DNA of 61,401 nucleotides from CAYPAV01 sp964408805 (lineage in GTDB: Bacteria > Pseudomonadota > Alphaproteobacteria > UBA8366), in assembly GCA_964408805.1 (NCBI GenBank), contig CAYPAV010000025.1, forward strand, positions 1 to 61,401, in the 5' to 3' direction. The position numbers were made by a program, and so were the translations under genes. The first letter of the stretch is position 1. Each line of letters starts with the position of its first letter. The notes beneath the pieces were generated by a model that was not told where the DNA came from, did not search any database, and saw nothing but the letters and a program-made list of their open reading frames with translations. Shown piece after piece: positions 1 through 7,628 of this stretch.

Positions 1-74
1 TCGCCGTCTTCGGGTTCAACCTCTTCGGCGACGGCCTCCGCGACCTGCTGGATCCGAAACTACGACGTAGCTGA
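1..74 (+). CDS. ABC transporter permease, DppC/OppC-type, C-terminal end only
   Basis: The first complete codon is at position 3, and 23 residues are readable before the TGA at 72-74. The tail reads AVFGFNLFGDGLRDLLDPKL, the characteristic end of the inner-membrane permease subunit of dipeptide/oligopeptide/nickel ABC importers (FN-LxGDGLRDxLDP). The rest of the gene and any partner ATPase genes lie to the left of the window. Which permease of the pair it is (DppB or DppC type) and its substrate cannot be told from this fragment, but the GDGLRDxLDP ending favours the DppC type. Confidence 0.75.
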   Translation, partial: AVFGFNLFGDGLRDLLDPKLRRS

Positions 75-109
75 TCCCAATAGGCTTCTTGTCCCGGACA
101 GGCCGGTCC

Positions 110-149
110 TTGACGTATCTTTGTTCATATATTAGAACAAAACAAGAAC
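110..149 (+). promoter_or_regulatory. LexA-controlled promoter of the imuA operon (SOS box 135-149)
   Basis: The sequence at 135-149 is GAAC-AAAACAA-GAAC, a perfect match to the alphaproteobacterial LexA operator GAAC-N7-GAAC. A TTGACG at 110-115 followed 17 bp later by TAGAAC (133-138) gives a plausible sigma-70 promoter whose -10 region overlaps the operator, the expected geometry for repression. A further GTTC (123-126) precedes the box. The element lies 15 bp upstream of the chosen imuA start. The operator is seen directly; LexA binding is inferred from the known regulation of imuAB-dnaE2 in this class. Confidence 0.8.
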
Positions 150-163
150 AAACAGAGAATGAG

Positions 164-1012
164 ATGCCGATATTCGGCCGCTCCAGGGAATTCCGCATGC
201 CCTCGATCTCGACCGTGACATCGCCCCGGAACCTGACGGCGCTTCGCCGTCGGATCGCCGCTCTTGAAAGCGGCGGCATGGGTCGGGCGGCGGGCGTGAC
301 GAAACTCGGCTGGCCGGTGGTCGATGACGTCCTGCCGGGGGGCGGGCTCGTCCGGGCGGCGGTCCACGAGGTGATGGGGGCGGCGGCGTCCGCCTTTGCG
401 GCGCGTCTCGCGGGGCGGATGGCGGGGCCGGTGCTGTGGTGTCTCGATGCGGGATGCCGTGCCGTGCCCTATGGGCCGGGCTTGGCGGCGCTCGGGCTCA
501 AACCCACGCGCCTGACCCTGGTTCGTTGTCCGGGGGCGAAGGCGTTCCTCTGGGCGATGGAGGAGGGGTTGCGCGCTCAGGCCCCGGGCGCGGTGATCGC
601 GGCGCCGGCAGCCGATATCGGCCTCGCCGAGAGCCGGCGCCTGCAGCTCTCGGCCGAGACCGGCGGCACGCTTGGCCTGGTTGTTCGCGAGGGGCGGGGG
701 AAGGGCCGCTTGGCACCGAGCGCGCTCGCCAGCCGCTGGCGGGTCGAGCCGCGCGCCGGCGGCGGCTGGCGGGTCACCCTCGAGCGCTGCCGGGGGGCGG
801 GGTTCGCGCAATACGAATGGGATCTTTGCGAGGAGGCGGTGCGCGACCCTCACCCTCCCACCGCGTTGACACGCGGCGGGCCCCTCCCTCTCCCGCAAGC
901 GGGCGAGGGAAAAGAAAGGCAGGGGCCGTCCGGCTCCCTCTCCCGCCCGCGGGAGAGGGTTGGGGTGAGGGAGACTTCTCGCGATCCAATGGCTGGAGAT
1001 CGGATGGGATGA
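164..1012 (+). CDS. imuA: ImuA (SulA/RecA-like mutasome protein)
   Basis: ImuA is the RecA-fold accessory protein of the ImuA-ImuB-DnaE2 translesion mutasome, made after DNA damage. The 282-residue product has the ImuA core: a loop running RAAVHEVMG, then PVLWCLDAGCRAVPYGPGLAALGL and TRLTLVRCPGAKAFLWAMEEGL, and the ESRRLQLSAE helix ending in a SRWRV strand. The ATG at 164 was chosen because it lies just after the LexA box; starts further upstream would run through the operator, and ATG 197 is the main alternative. The last 50 or so residues (after QYEWDLCEEAVRDP) are unrelated to the family and are encoded by two GC-rich palindromes (886-959). The stop overlaps the imuB start in an ATGA junction, so the genes are translationally coupled. 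Confidence 0.88.
   Translation: MPIFGRSREFRMPSISTVTSPRNLTALRRRIAALESGGMGRAAGVTKLGWPVVDDVLPGGGLVRAAVHEVMGAAASAFAARLAGRMAGPVLWCLDAGCRAVPYGPGLAALGLKPTRLTLVRCPGAKAFLWAMEEGLRAQAPGAVIAAPAADIGLAESRRLQLSAETGGTLGLVVREGRGKGRLAPSALASRWRVEPRAGGGWRVTLERCRGAGFAQYEWDLCEEAVRDPHPPTALTRGGPLPLPQAGEGKERQGPSGSLSRPRERVGVRETSRDPMAGDRMG
886..959. repeat. Two REP-like GC palindromes inside the 3' end of imuA
   Basis: An 11-bp inverted repeat, CCCTCTCCCGC / GCGGGAGAGGG with a 2-bp spacer, occupies 936-959. A near-copy at 886-909 has the same left arm and a right arm with one mismatch. The flanks also carry CCCTCACCCTC (847-857) and its complement GGGTGAGGGAG. This is the look of the dispersed CCCTCTCCCGC intergenic repeats found in many alphaproteobacterial genomes, here read through as coding sequence. 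Family membership is from general knowledge; the palindromes are seen directly. Confidence 0.8.
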
Positions 1013-2538
1013 GCAGGCGGGTGATTTCGCTTTGGCTGCCGCGTCTGGCGACCGACCGGCTGCGGCGGCGGAATGATGACATAGCGGCCGACCGGCCGCT
1101 GGTCCTGACGGCGGATGCGCGGGGCCGGCGGCTGGTGGTCGCGGTCGATGGCGCGGCGGGCGGTGCCGGCCTGACGCCGGGCATGACGCTTGCCGACGCC
1201 CGGGCCCTGGCCCCCAATCTTGCCGTTCGCTCGGCCGATCCCGCAGGCGAGGCACGGACCCTGGCGCGGCTCGCCGAATGGTGCCTGCGCTTTACGCCCT
1301 GGACCGCATGCGAGGGGCGGGACGGAATCTGGCTCGACGTTGCGGGATGCGCCCATCTCTTCGGCGGCGAGCGGGCGATGCTCGACGATCTGCTGCGCCG
1401 AATGGCGGGGGCCGGTCTCGCGGTGCGGGCGGGGCTTGCCGCCACCCCCGGCGCCGCCTGGGCCCTGGCGCGCCATGGCGACGGCGCCGCGATCGCGGCG
1501 GCAACGGCGACGCGGGCGGCCTTGGCGCCGCTGCCGGTCGCTGGTTTGCGGCTCTCCCCGGCGGTCGTTGAGGGGTTGAACCGGCTCGGCCTTCGCCGCA
1601 TCGGCGATCTTTACGCGATGCCGCGTGCCGCTCTCGAGGCGCGCTTCGGGTCATTGCCTCTCGGTGAAGGCGTCTCGCGGCGCCTCGACCAGGCCTTGGG
1701 CCGGGTGGCCGAGCCGATCTCGCCCCGCCGTCCGGTCGCCCCCTTTCGCGCCCGGCGCGGCTTCGCCGAGCCGATCGGACATGCCGACGATATCGCGCGC
1801 GGCCTCGAGGGGTTGCTGGTCGATCTCTGCCGCCAACTGGCCCGCGCGGGGCGGGGGGCGCGGCGGCTCGAACTGACCCTCTTTCGGGTCGACGGCACGG
1901 TGCGGCGGGCCGCGGTCGGCACCGCCCGGGCGGCCCGCGATCCGGATCACCTGGGCCGGCTTTTCGCCGAGCAACTGGACCGCCTCGACTCCGGCTTCGG
2001 GATCGAGACCATGACCCTGGCGGCGACCGCCAGCGAGCCCCTCTCGATGCGCCAAACCGCAATGGCGGATGCCGCGGGGGGTGCGGAGGAGCCGCTCTCC
2101 GCACTCCTCGACCGGCTTGGCAACCGACTGGGCTTCGAGCAGCTTGGGCGATTGCATGCACGGGAAAGCCATCTCCCCGACCGCGCTCAGCAAGTCGTGC
2201 CGGTAACGGTGCCCGCCCCTCGATCTTCGGTCTCCTGGACGAAAATGGATGTCCGTCCGTTTGAACTCCTTCGCGAAGCCGAACCTCTCCAACCCCTGAC
2301 GCCGATGGAGGACGCAACACCGCCCACCCGCTTCCAATGGCGCGGCCGGCCTCATGCGGTCCGGCGGATGATCGGTCCCGAGCGGATTTCCCCCGAATGG
2401 TGGCACCGCGACCCGGCCTGGGCCGGGGGGGCGCGGGATTACTGGCGCATCGAATCCGCCGACGGCCGCCGCCTCTGGCTCTATCGCGGCACGGACAGCG
2501 CGGACCCGGATTGGTTCGTTCATGGGATGTTTGCGTGA
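1009..2538 (+). CDS. imuB: ImuB, catalytically inactive Y-family polymerase homologue
   Basis: This 509-residue protein is the ImuB hub of the damage-inducible mutasome, which joins ImuA, the beta clamp and DnaE2. It opens with RRVISLWLPRLATDRLRR and keeps the Y-family palm/finger/thumb layout (LVVAVDGAAGGAGLTPGMTLADARALAP, then GLNRLGLRRIGDLYAMPRAAL). The first acidic metal-ligand motif of active Y-family polymerases (DxDxFF) is replaced by SLWLPRL, as in other ImuB proteins. The C-terminus ARDYWRIESADGRRLWLYRG is diagnostic of ImuB. The start is the ATG overlapping the imuA stop. dnaE2 normally follows directly; here it is separated by a vapBC pair. Confidence 0.93.
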   Translation: MSRRVISLWLPRLATDRLRRRNDDIAADRPLVLTADARGRRLVVAVDGAAGGAGLTPGMTLADARALAPNLAVRSADPAGEARTLARLAEWCLRFTPWTACEGRDGIWLDVAGCAHLFGGERAMLDDLLRRMAGAGLAVRAGLAATPGAAWALARHGDGAAIAAATATRAALAPLPVAGLRLSPAVVEGLNRLGLRRIGDLYAMPRAALEARFGSLPLGEGVSRRLDQALGRVAEPISPRRPVAPFRARRGFAEPIGHADDIARGLEGLLVDLCRQLARAGRGARRLELTLFRVDGTVRRAAVGTARAARDPDHLGRLFAEQLDRLDSGFGIETMTLAATASEPLSMRQTAMADAAGGAEEPLSALLDRLGNRLGFEQLGRLHARESHLPDRAQQVVPVTVPAPRSSVSWTKMDVRPFELLREAEPLQPLTPMEDATPPTRFQWRGRPHAVRRMIGPERISPEWWHRDPAWAGGARDYWRIESADGRRLWLYRGTDSADPDWFVHGMFA

Positions 2539-2540
2539 CT

Positions 2541-2581
2541 TGAATGCGTTTTGATATCATAATGACTACAAAATGCATTCA
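2541..2581. promoter_or_regulatory. Inverted repeat upstream of vapBC, probable autoregulatory operator
   Basis: TGAATGCGTTTTG (2541-2553) and CAAAATGCATTCA (2569-2581) form a 13-bp inverted repeat with one mismatch around a 15-bp AT-rich centre. It begins right after the imuB stop and ends 15 bp before the antitoxin ATG. Ribbon-helix-helix antitoxins of VapB/FitA type bind such repeats to repress their own operon, so this is the likely operator and marks an independent vapBC promoter. The repeat is seen directly; its function is inference. Confidence 0.6.
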
Positions 2582-2596
2582 TATAGGAGAAAGGCG

Positions 2597-2836
2597 ATGG
2601 CAACGGTGACAATTCGAAATCTCGACGACGAGGTGGTTAGGAAGCTGAAGGCACAGGCCAAGGAGCACAACCGTTCGCTTGAAGCGGAACTGAGGGAGGT
2701 TCTGGCGCAGTTGGCTGCGCGACGGAGATCGCGGACGGAGCTTTTGGCCGAGGCCGACCGTATCGCGGCCATGACGCCGAAGGATGTGGTTCAGACCGAC
2801 AGCACCTTGTTGATTCGCGAGGATCGCGACCGGTGA
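2597..2836 (+). CDS. vapB: VapB/FitA-type ribbon-helix-helix antitoxin
   Basis: A 79-residue antitoxin. The N-terminal MATVTIRNLDDEVVRKLKAQ followed by HNRSLEAELREVL is the FitA/VapB ribbon-helix-helix DNA-binding fold; the C-terminal part (about 45-79, DRIAAMTPKDVVQTDSTLLI) would wrap around and inhibit the PIN toxin. The ATG at 2597 follows a good AGGAG Shine-Dalgarno sequence (2585-2589); an upstream in-frame start at 2573 would lie inside the palindromic operator. Its stop overlaps the GTG start of the toxin, the usual coupled arrangement. The pair sits between imuB and dnaE2, an unusual place. Confidence 0.88.
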   Translation: MATVTIRNLDDEVVRKLKAQAKEHNRSLEAELREVLAQLAARRRSRTELLAEADRIAAMTPKDVVQTDSTLLIREDRDR

Positions 2837-3258
2837 GTTTGATCGTCGATGCGAGCGTTGCGGTCAAATGGTTCGTGGCGGAAGACTTGCGCGCCGAGGC
2901 ACGTGAATTGATCCGAAGCACCGAGGAATTCGAGGCGCCGGATTTCATTCTTGCGGAAGTTTCGAACGTCCTTTGGCGAAAGATTCTCAAGGGGGAGATT
3001 GAAAACGCCCAGGCGCGAGAAATCAGCCAACAGCTGCCCGATCTTTTTTCGCACCTCTACCCAACCGAATTGCTGCATGGTCGGGCGCTCGAGATTGCCA
3101 TTTGTCTCCGTCATCCGGTCTATGACTGTCTCTATCTCGCCTGCGTCGAGGAAGCCGGCGAAGGACGCGTCGTCACGGCGGACCGGCGCTTCCACGCCGC
3201 CACCGAGGGGACGACCCATGCGGGGCGTGTCGTCCATCTGACGGAGCTTGCCGCCTGA
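2833..3258 (+). CDS. vapC: VapC toxin, PIN-domain ribonuclease
   Basis: A 141-residue PIN-domain endoribonuclease, the toxin partner of the upstream antitoxin. All four acidic metal ligands of active VapC proteins are visible: D6 (LIVDASV), E42 (LAEVSN), D98 (PVYDCLYL) and D117 (VTADRRF), so the toxin should be active. VapC enzymes cleave tRNA, rRNA or other structured RNA; the target here is unknown. Translation starts at a GTG that overlaps the antitoxin stop. The dnaE2 ATG follows only 3 bp after the toxin stop, so dnaE2 is probably co-transcribed with, and perhaps translationally coupled to, the toxin. Confidence 0.92.
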   Translation: MSLIVDASVAVKWFVAEDLRAEARELIRSTEEFEAPDFILAEVSNVLWRKILKGEIENAQAREISQQLPDLFSHLYPTELLHGRALEIAICLRHPVYDCLYLACVEEAGEGRVVTADRRFHAATEGTTHAGRVVHLTELAA

Positions 3259-3261
3259 ACC

Positions 3262-6200
3262 ATGACCCCTTACGCCGAACTCCAGGTCACGACGAATTTC
3301 AGCTTTCTGCGCGGGGCTTCGCATCCGGAGGAGATGGTGTTGCAGGCCGCCGCGTTCGGGCATCGGGCGGTCGGGATTGCCGATCGGAACAGTCTCGCGG
3401 GCGTGGTGCGGGGGCATCTGGCGGCCAAGGAGGCCGGCATCCGCTTCGTTGTCGGCGCGAGGCTCGATCTCGAGGACGGCGCCAGCTTGCTGGCCTACCC
3501 CCGCGACCGGACCGCCTATGGCCGGCTCTCCCGGTTGATTACGCTCGGGCGGCGGCGGGCGCCGAAGGGGGAATGCGCGCTTTATCGCCGGGATGTCCTG
3601 ACGGCGGGGACGGGGATGTTCCTGCTCGTCTTGCCGGAAGTGACACCCGGCAACGGCTTCGCGGCCTGGCTCGATACCCTGGCGGAAGCCTTTCCGGATC
3701 ATGTCCATCTTGTCGGGAACCATCTTCTGCGGGGCGACGACGAGGCCCGTCTCGCGGTCCTCGCCGATCTCGCGGCGCGGCACCGGACACCGCTCGTCGC
3801 CGCCAATGACGTTCACATGCATGCCGGCGCCCGCCGGGCGCTGGCCGACGTGCTCGTTTGCATTCGCGAGAAATGCACCATCGATACGGCCGGTCGTCAT
3901 CTCCACGCCAATGCCGAACGCCGGCTGAAACCGCCCGACGAGATGGCGAAATTGTTCCGCGATCATCCGGACGCTCTCCGGCGCACGATCGAGATCGCCG
4001 AGCGCTGCGAATTCGATCTCGGCGAGCTTCGCTACGAATACCCGGATGAAGTGGCGGCGGGCGGCCTCTCGCCGCAGGACGAACTCGAACACCAGACCTG
4101 GGCGGGTGCTAAGACGCGCTATCCGGGCGGCGTCCCCGGCCTGGTGCGGGAGCAGATCGAGCACGAGCTTTCCTTGATCGGCGAGCTCGACTACGCGGCC
4201 TATTTCCTGACCGTCCACGACCTGGTGCGTTTCGCGCGGGCGCGCGACATCCTCTGCCAAGGACGGGGCTCGGCCGCGAACTCGGCCGTTTGCTATTGCC
4301 TCGGCATCACTGCCGTCGATCCCTCGCGGGTCGATCTCCTGTTCGAGCGTTTCGTCTCGGCCGAGCGCGACGAGCCGCCCGACATCGACGTCGATTTCGA
4401 GCACGACCGCCGCGAGGAGGTGATCCAGTACATCTACGAGAAATACGGCCGCACGCGTGCCGGCATGACGGCGACGGTGATCCATTACCGGACCCGCCGC
4501 GCCATCCGCGAGGTGGGCAAGGCGCTGGGGCTCTCAGAGGACACGGTGGCGGCCCTCGCCTCCCAGACCTGGGGTCGGCGAGGAGATGGGGTCAAGGCCG
4601 AACGGGCGACCGAGCTCGGTTTCGATCTCGCCGACCGGCGGCTTCGTCTGGCACTTCGTCTGACGCGGGAATTGATCGGATTTCCGCGCCATCTCTCGCA
4701 GCATGTCGGCGGCTTCGTCATCACCCGGGGGCGCCTCGACGAGATGGTCCCGGTCGAAAACGCGGCGATGGAAGACCGCACCGTCATCGAATGGGACAAG
4801 GACGATCTCGATGCGCTCGGCATTCTCAAGATCGATGTCCTCGGCCTTGGCATGCTGAGTTGCATTCACCGGGGCTTCGACCTGCTGCGCCGTCATCACG
4901 GCCGCAACTACGATCTCGCCACCGTGCCCCCCGAGGACGGCACGGTCTACGACATGCTGTGCAAGGCCGACTCGCTCGGTGTCTTCCAGGTCGAGAGCCG
5001 GGCCCAGATGGCCTTCCTGCCGCGCATGAAGCCGCGGGATTTCTACGATCTGGTGATCGAGGTTGCGATCGTGCGGCCGGGGCCGATCCAGGGCGACATG
5101 GTGCATCCCTATCTCCGCCGCCGGAACGGCGAGGAGCAGGTCGTCTATCCCTCGGAGGCCTTGCGCGAAGTGCTGGGCAAGACTCTCGGCGTGCCACTTT
5201 TTCAGGAGCAGGCGATGAAGATCGCCATCGTCGGCGCCGGCTTCACGCCGTCCGAGGCCGATCGCCTGCGGCGCGCCATGGCAACCTTCCGGCGGACCGG
5301 CACCATTCATACCTTCCGCGAGAAGTTCATCGAGGGTATGGCGGCGAACGGCTACGAGACCGATTTCGCCGCCCGCTGCTTCCAGCAGATCGAAGGCTTC
5401 GGCGAATACGGGTTTCCGGAAAGCCACGCCGCCAGTTTCGCGTTGCTTGTCTACGTCTCGGCCTGGATGAAGTGCCGCTATCCGGCGGTCTTCGCGGCCG
5501 CCCTTCTCAACAGCCAGCCGATGGGCTTCTACGCGCCTGCGCAAATCGTCCGCGACGCGCGCGAGCACGGGGTCGCGATCCTGCCGGTTGATGTCAATTA
5601 TTCCGACTGGGACTGTACGCTGGAGCCGGGCGGCGATCCGAAAGGTCCCGGCGGCGGCTTTGCCCTTCGCCTCGGATTGCGTCAGGTGAAGGGGGTTTCT
5701 CGGGATGACGCGGACTGGCTCGTCGCCGCCCGCGGCAATGGCTATCGCGACCCAAGTGCCATCTGGCGGCGGGCCGGGCTAGCGGCGCCCGTCCTTGAGA
5801 AGCTGGTGCGCGCCGATGCCTTCGGCTCGATGGAGCTCGACCGGCGGAATGCGCTCTGGGCGGTGAAGGGGCTTGGCGAGCGGGCCGATCCGTTGCCGCT
5901 TTTCGCGGCGGCCGAGGTCTCGGAGCAGGGCGAGGAGCCGGCGGTGGCGCTGGCCCGGATGACCATCGGCGAGGAAGTGGTCGAGGATTACGCCAGCCTC
6001 CGCCTGACGCTGCGGCGCCATCCGATCGATCTTCTGCGCCACCGTCTCTCGGGCACGATGTCGGCGGCGCAATTGGTCGAGACGCCGAACGGCGCCAAAC
6101 TCGCTGTCGCCGGCCTCGTCCTGGTGCGCCAGCGCCCGGGGACGGCGAAGGGCGTCATCTTCATCACGCTGGAGGACGAGAGCGGGGTCGCCAACATCAT

Positions 6201-6516
6201 CGTCTGGCCGAAGGTCCTGGAACGCTTCCGCCGCACCATCCTGACCGCTCGGCTGATGCGCGTTTCGGGGCAGTTGCAGCGGGAAGGGATCGTCACCCAC
6301 CTCATCGCCGAGACGATCGAGGATCATTCCGATTTGCTGGATTCGCTCGGCGGCGAGAAAGGCTTCCAGCTAAGCCATGGCCCCGGCGACGCGGTCACCA
6401 ACCCCGGCCGCGACGAAAACCACCCCCCGCCCCGCCGCTTCGCCGCCACCCCACCGCCCCGCCACCCCCGCGAACAGGCGAAGGCGCTGTTTCCGGGGAG
6501 CCGAGATTTTCATTGA
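3262..6516 (+). CDS. dnaE2: DnaE2 (ImuC) error-prone DNA polymerase III alpha-like subunit
   Basis: This is the translesion polymerase of the mutasome, 1084 residues, the usual DnaE2 length and shorter than DnaE1. The PHP domain is N-terminal (YAELQVTTNFSFLRGASHPEE). The palm acids lie in PDIDVDFEHDRREEV (D376 and D378) and ILKIDVLGLGML (D525). The helix-hairpin-helix region follows, and an OB fold lies near residues 940-1025 (GVIFITLEDESGVANIIVWP). The tail after EDHSDLLDSL is proline-rich, low in complexity and probably disordered. It lies directly downstream of vapC instead of imuB, so the SOS promoter must read through the toxin-antitoxin pair or dnaE2 must also use the vapBC promoter. 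Confidence 0.95.
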   Translation: MTPYAELQVTTNFSFLRGASHPEEMVLQAAAFGHRAVGIADRNSLAGVVRGHLAAKEAGIRFVVGARLDLEDGASLLAYPRDRTAYGRLSRLITLGRRRAPKGECALYRRDVLTAGTGMFLLVLPEVTPGNGFAAWLDTLAEAFPDHVHLVGNHLLRGDDEARLAVLADLAARHRTPLVAANDVHMHAGARRALADVLVCIREKCTIDTAGRHLHANAERRLKPPDEMAKLFRDHPDALRRTIEIAERCEFDLGELRYEYPDEVAAGGLSPQDELEHQTWAGAKTRYPGGVPGLVREQIEHELSLIGELDYAAYFLTVHDLVRFARARDILCQGRGSAANSAVCYCLGITAVDPSRVDLLFERFVSAERDEPPDIDVDFEHDRREEVIQYIYEKYGRTRAGMTATVIHYRTRRAIREVGKALGLSEDTVAALASQTWGRRGDGVKAERATELGFDLADRRLRLALRLTRELIGFPRHLSQHVGGFVITRGRLDEMVPVENAAMEDRTVIEWDKDDLDALGILKIDVLGLGMLSCIHRGFDLLRRHHGRNYDLATVPPEDGTVYDMLCKADSLGVFQVESRAQMAFLPRMKPRDFYDLVIEVAIVRPGPIQGDMVHPYLRRRNGEEQVVYPSEALREVLGKTLGVPLFQEQAMKIAIVGAGFTPSEADRLRRAMATFRRTGTIHTFREKFIEGMAANGYETDFAARCFQQIEGFGEYGFPESHAASFALLVYVSAWMKCRYPAVFAAALLNSQPMGFYAPAQIVRDAREHGVAILPVDVNYSDWDCTLEPGGDPKGPGGGFALRLGLRQVKGVSRDDADWLVAARGNGYRDPSAIWRRAGLAAPVLEKLVRADAFGSMELDRRNALWAVKGLGERADPLPLFAAAEVSEQGEEPAVALARMTIGEEVVEDYASLRLTLRRHPIDLLRHRLSGTMSAAQLVETPNGAKLAVAGLVLVRQRPGTAKGVIFITLEDESGVANIIVWPKVLERFRRTILTARLMRVSGQLQREGIVTHLIAETIEDHSDLLDSLGGEKGFQLSHGPGDAVTNPGRDENHPPPRRFAATPPPRHPREQAKALFPGSRDFH

Positions 6517-6540
6517 GGGGAATCTCGATACCCCCACGTC

Positions 6541-6645
6541 ATTCCCGCAAAGGCGGGAATCCAAGCCTGAACCCTACTCGTCGAAGATTATTGGTTAGTG
6601 GCGCTCAGGCATGGATTCCGGGTTCGCCTCTCGGCGCCCCGGAAT
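6541..6645. repeat. Two palindromic dispersed-type repeats after dnaE2
   Basis: ATTCCCGC-AAAG-GCGGGAAT (6541-6560) is a perfect 8-bp stem preceded by CGTC and followed by CCA, the common TCATTCCCGC...GCGGGAATCCA element seen scattered through many proteobacterial genomes. A second palindrome, ATTCCGGG...CCCGGAAT (6615-6622 and 6638-6645), follows 50 bp later. They lie between the convergent dnaE2 and the LLM gene at 6664-7524, so they may act as bidirectional terminators or RNA-stability elements. That role is inference. Confidence 0.65.
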
Positions 6646-6663
6646 GACGCAGTCGGTAACGTT

Positions 6664-7524
6664 CTATCCCAACTTCTCCCCCAACCCCACATACCCGTCG
6701 AGGAAACCTCGGATCGTGTCCATATCGCGGTTGGGGAGGCCGACGATGGCGCCGGTGAAGCCGGCGGCGCGGTAGCGCTTCAGCGAGTCCGGGTCGCGGT
6801 TGCCCTGGCAGAAGATCGAAAGTTCGATCTCGGCCACGTCGCGGCCCGCTTCCGCCGCCGCCTCGCCGAGCCTGGCGATCATCGCCGAACTGTTGTCGCC
6901 GACCAAGAGATCGATCGGCATCCAACCGTCGCAATAGCGCGCGACGCGCCGGAGCGAGCTGTCGGTCGCCCCGCCCATCAGGACCGGCGGATGCGGCGAT
7001 CGGGCCGGTTTCGGGTAGGAGATAATGCGCTCGAATTCGACGAACTCGCCCTTGTAGCTCGCCTCCTCCTCGGTCCAGATCGCCTTCATCGCCTCGATGC
7101 GTTCCCGCAGGATCTTCCAGCGGCGATCGAAGGGGAAGCCGTGATTTTCCATCTCCTCCTTGTTCCAGCCGCCGCCGATGCCGAACAGGAAGCGGCCGCC
7201 CGACATGTGATCGAGCGTCGCCACGGATTTGGCGAGCACGATCGGGTCGTGCTCGATGACGAGGCAGATGCCGGTACCGAGCTTGAGGGTCTTGGTCGCC
7301 GCCGCCGCCATGGAGAGGGAGACGAACGGGTCCATGAAATGATAATAGGCCTTGGGCAGTTCGCCGCCGCCCGGGAACGGCGTCTCGCGGCTCGCCGGGA
7401 TGTGGGTGTGCTCGCCGACCCAGAACGAGTCGAAGCCGCGTTCCTCGATCGCTCGCGCCAGATCGTCGGCGCGCGTGCCGAAATCCGAGTTGTAACTGAA
7501 GAATCCGATTTGAATGGGTCTCAC
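6664..7524 (-). CDS. LLM-class (luciferase-like, F420-type) oxidoreductase
   Basis: A 286-residue TIM-barrel flavin/F420-dependent oxidoreductase of the bacterial luciferase superfamily. Family marks are IQIGFFSYNSDFGTRADDLARAIEERGFDSFWVGEHTHIP split over the first strand and helix, then LKLGTGICLVIEHDP, SGGRFLFGIGGGWNKEEM and the PPVLMGGATDSSLRRVARYCDGW phosphate-binding region. That arrangement is typical of actinobacterial and alphaproteobacterial TIGR03619-like proteins. Translation begins at a GTG (7524-7522). The gene is divergent from the next two LLM genes across 104 bp that should contain both promoters. Whether F420 or FMN is used, and the substrate, cannot be read from the sequence. 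Confidence 0.85.
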   Translation of the reverse strand: MRPIQIGFFSYNSDFGTRADDLARAIEERGFDSFWVGEHTHIPASRETPFPGGGELPKAYYHFMDPFVSLSMAAAATKTLKLGTGICLVIEHDPIVLAKSVATLDHMSGGRFLFGIGGGWNKEEMENHGFPFDRRWKILRERIEAMKAIWTEEEASYKGEFVEFERIISYPKPARSPHPPVLMGGATDSSLRRVARYCDGWMPIDLLVGDNSSAMIARLGEAAAEAGRDVAEIELSIFCQGNRDPDSLKRYRAAGFTGAIVGLPNRDMDTIRGFLDGYVGLGEKLG

Positions 7525-7628
7525 TCCCTGTCTGACGGCGGTTTCATGCCTATTTCCCTAAATGGTCTTACACAAGTTGCGTTTCGGCAAGCATCCTGGC
7601 GCAATCCAAATGGGAGAGAAACTGGACA

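Noticed and set aside
2791..4485. Very long open frame (564 codons) antisense to vapC and dnaE2
   Set aside because: It mirrors the codon bias of dnaE2 in GC-rich DNA, shows no family motif, and lies opposite a clear polymerase gene. The same holds for long antisense frames at 13075-14769, 14752-16215, 17640-18770 and 48475-50094.
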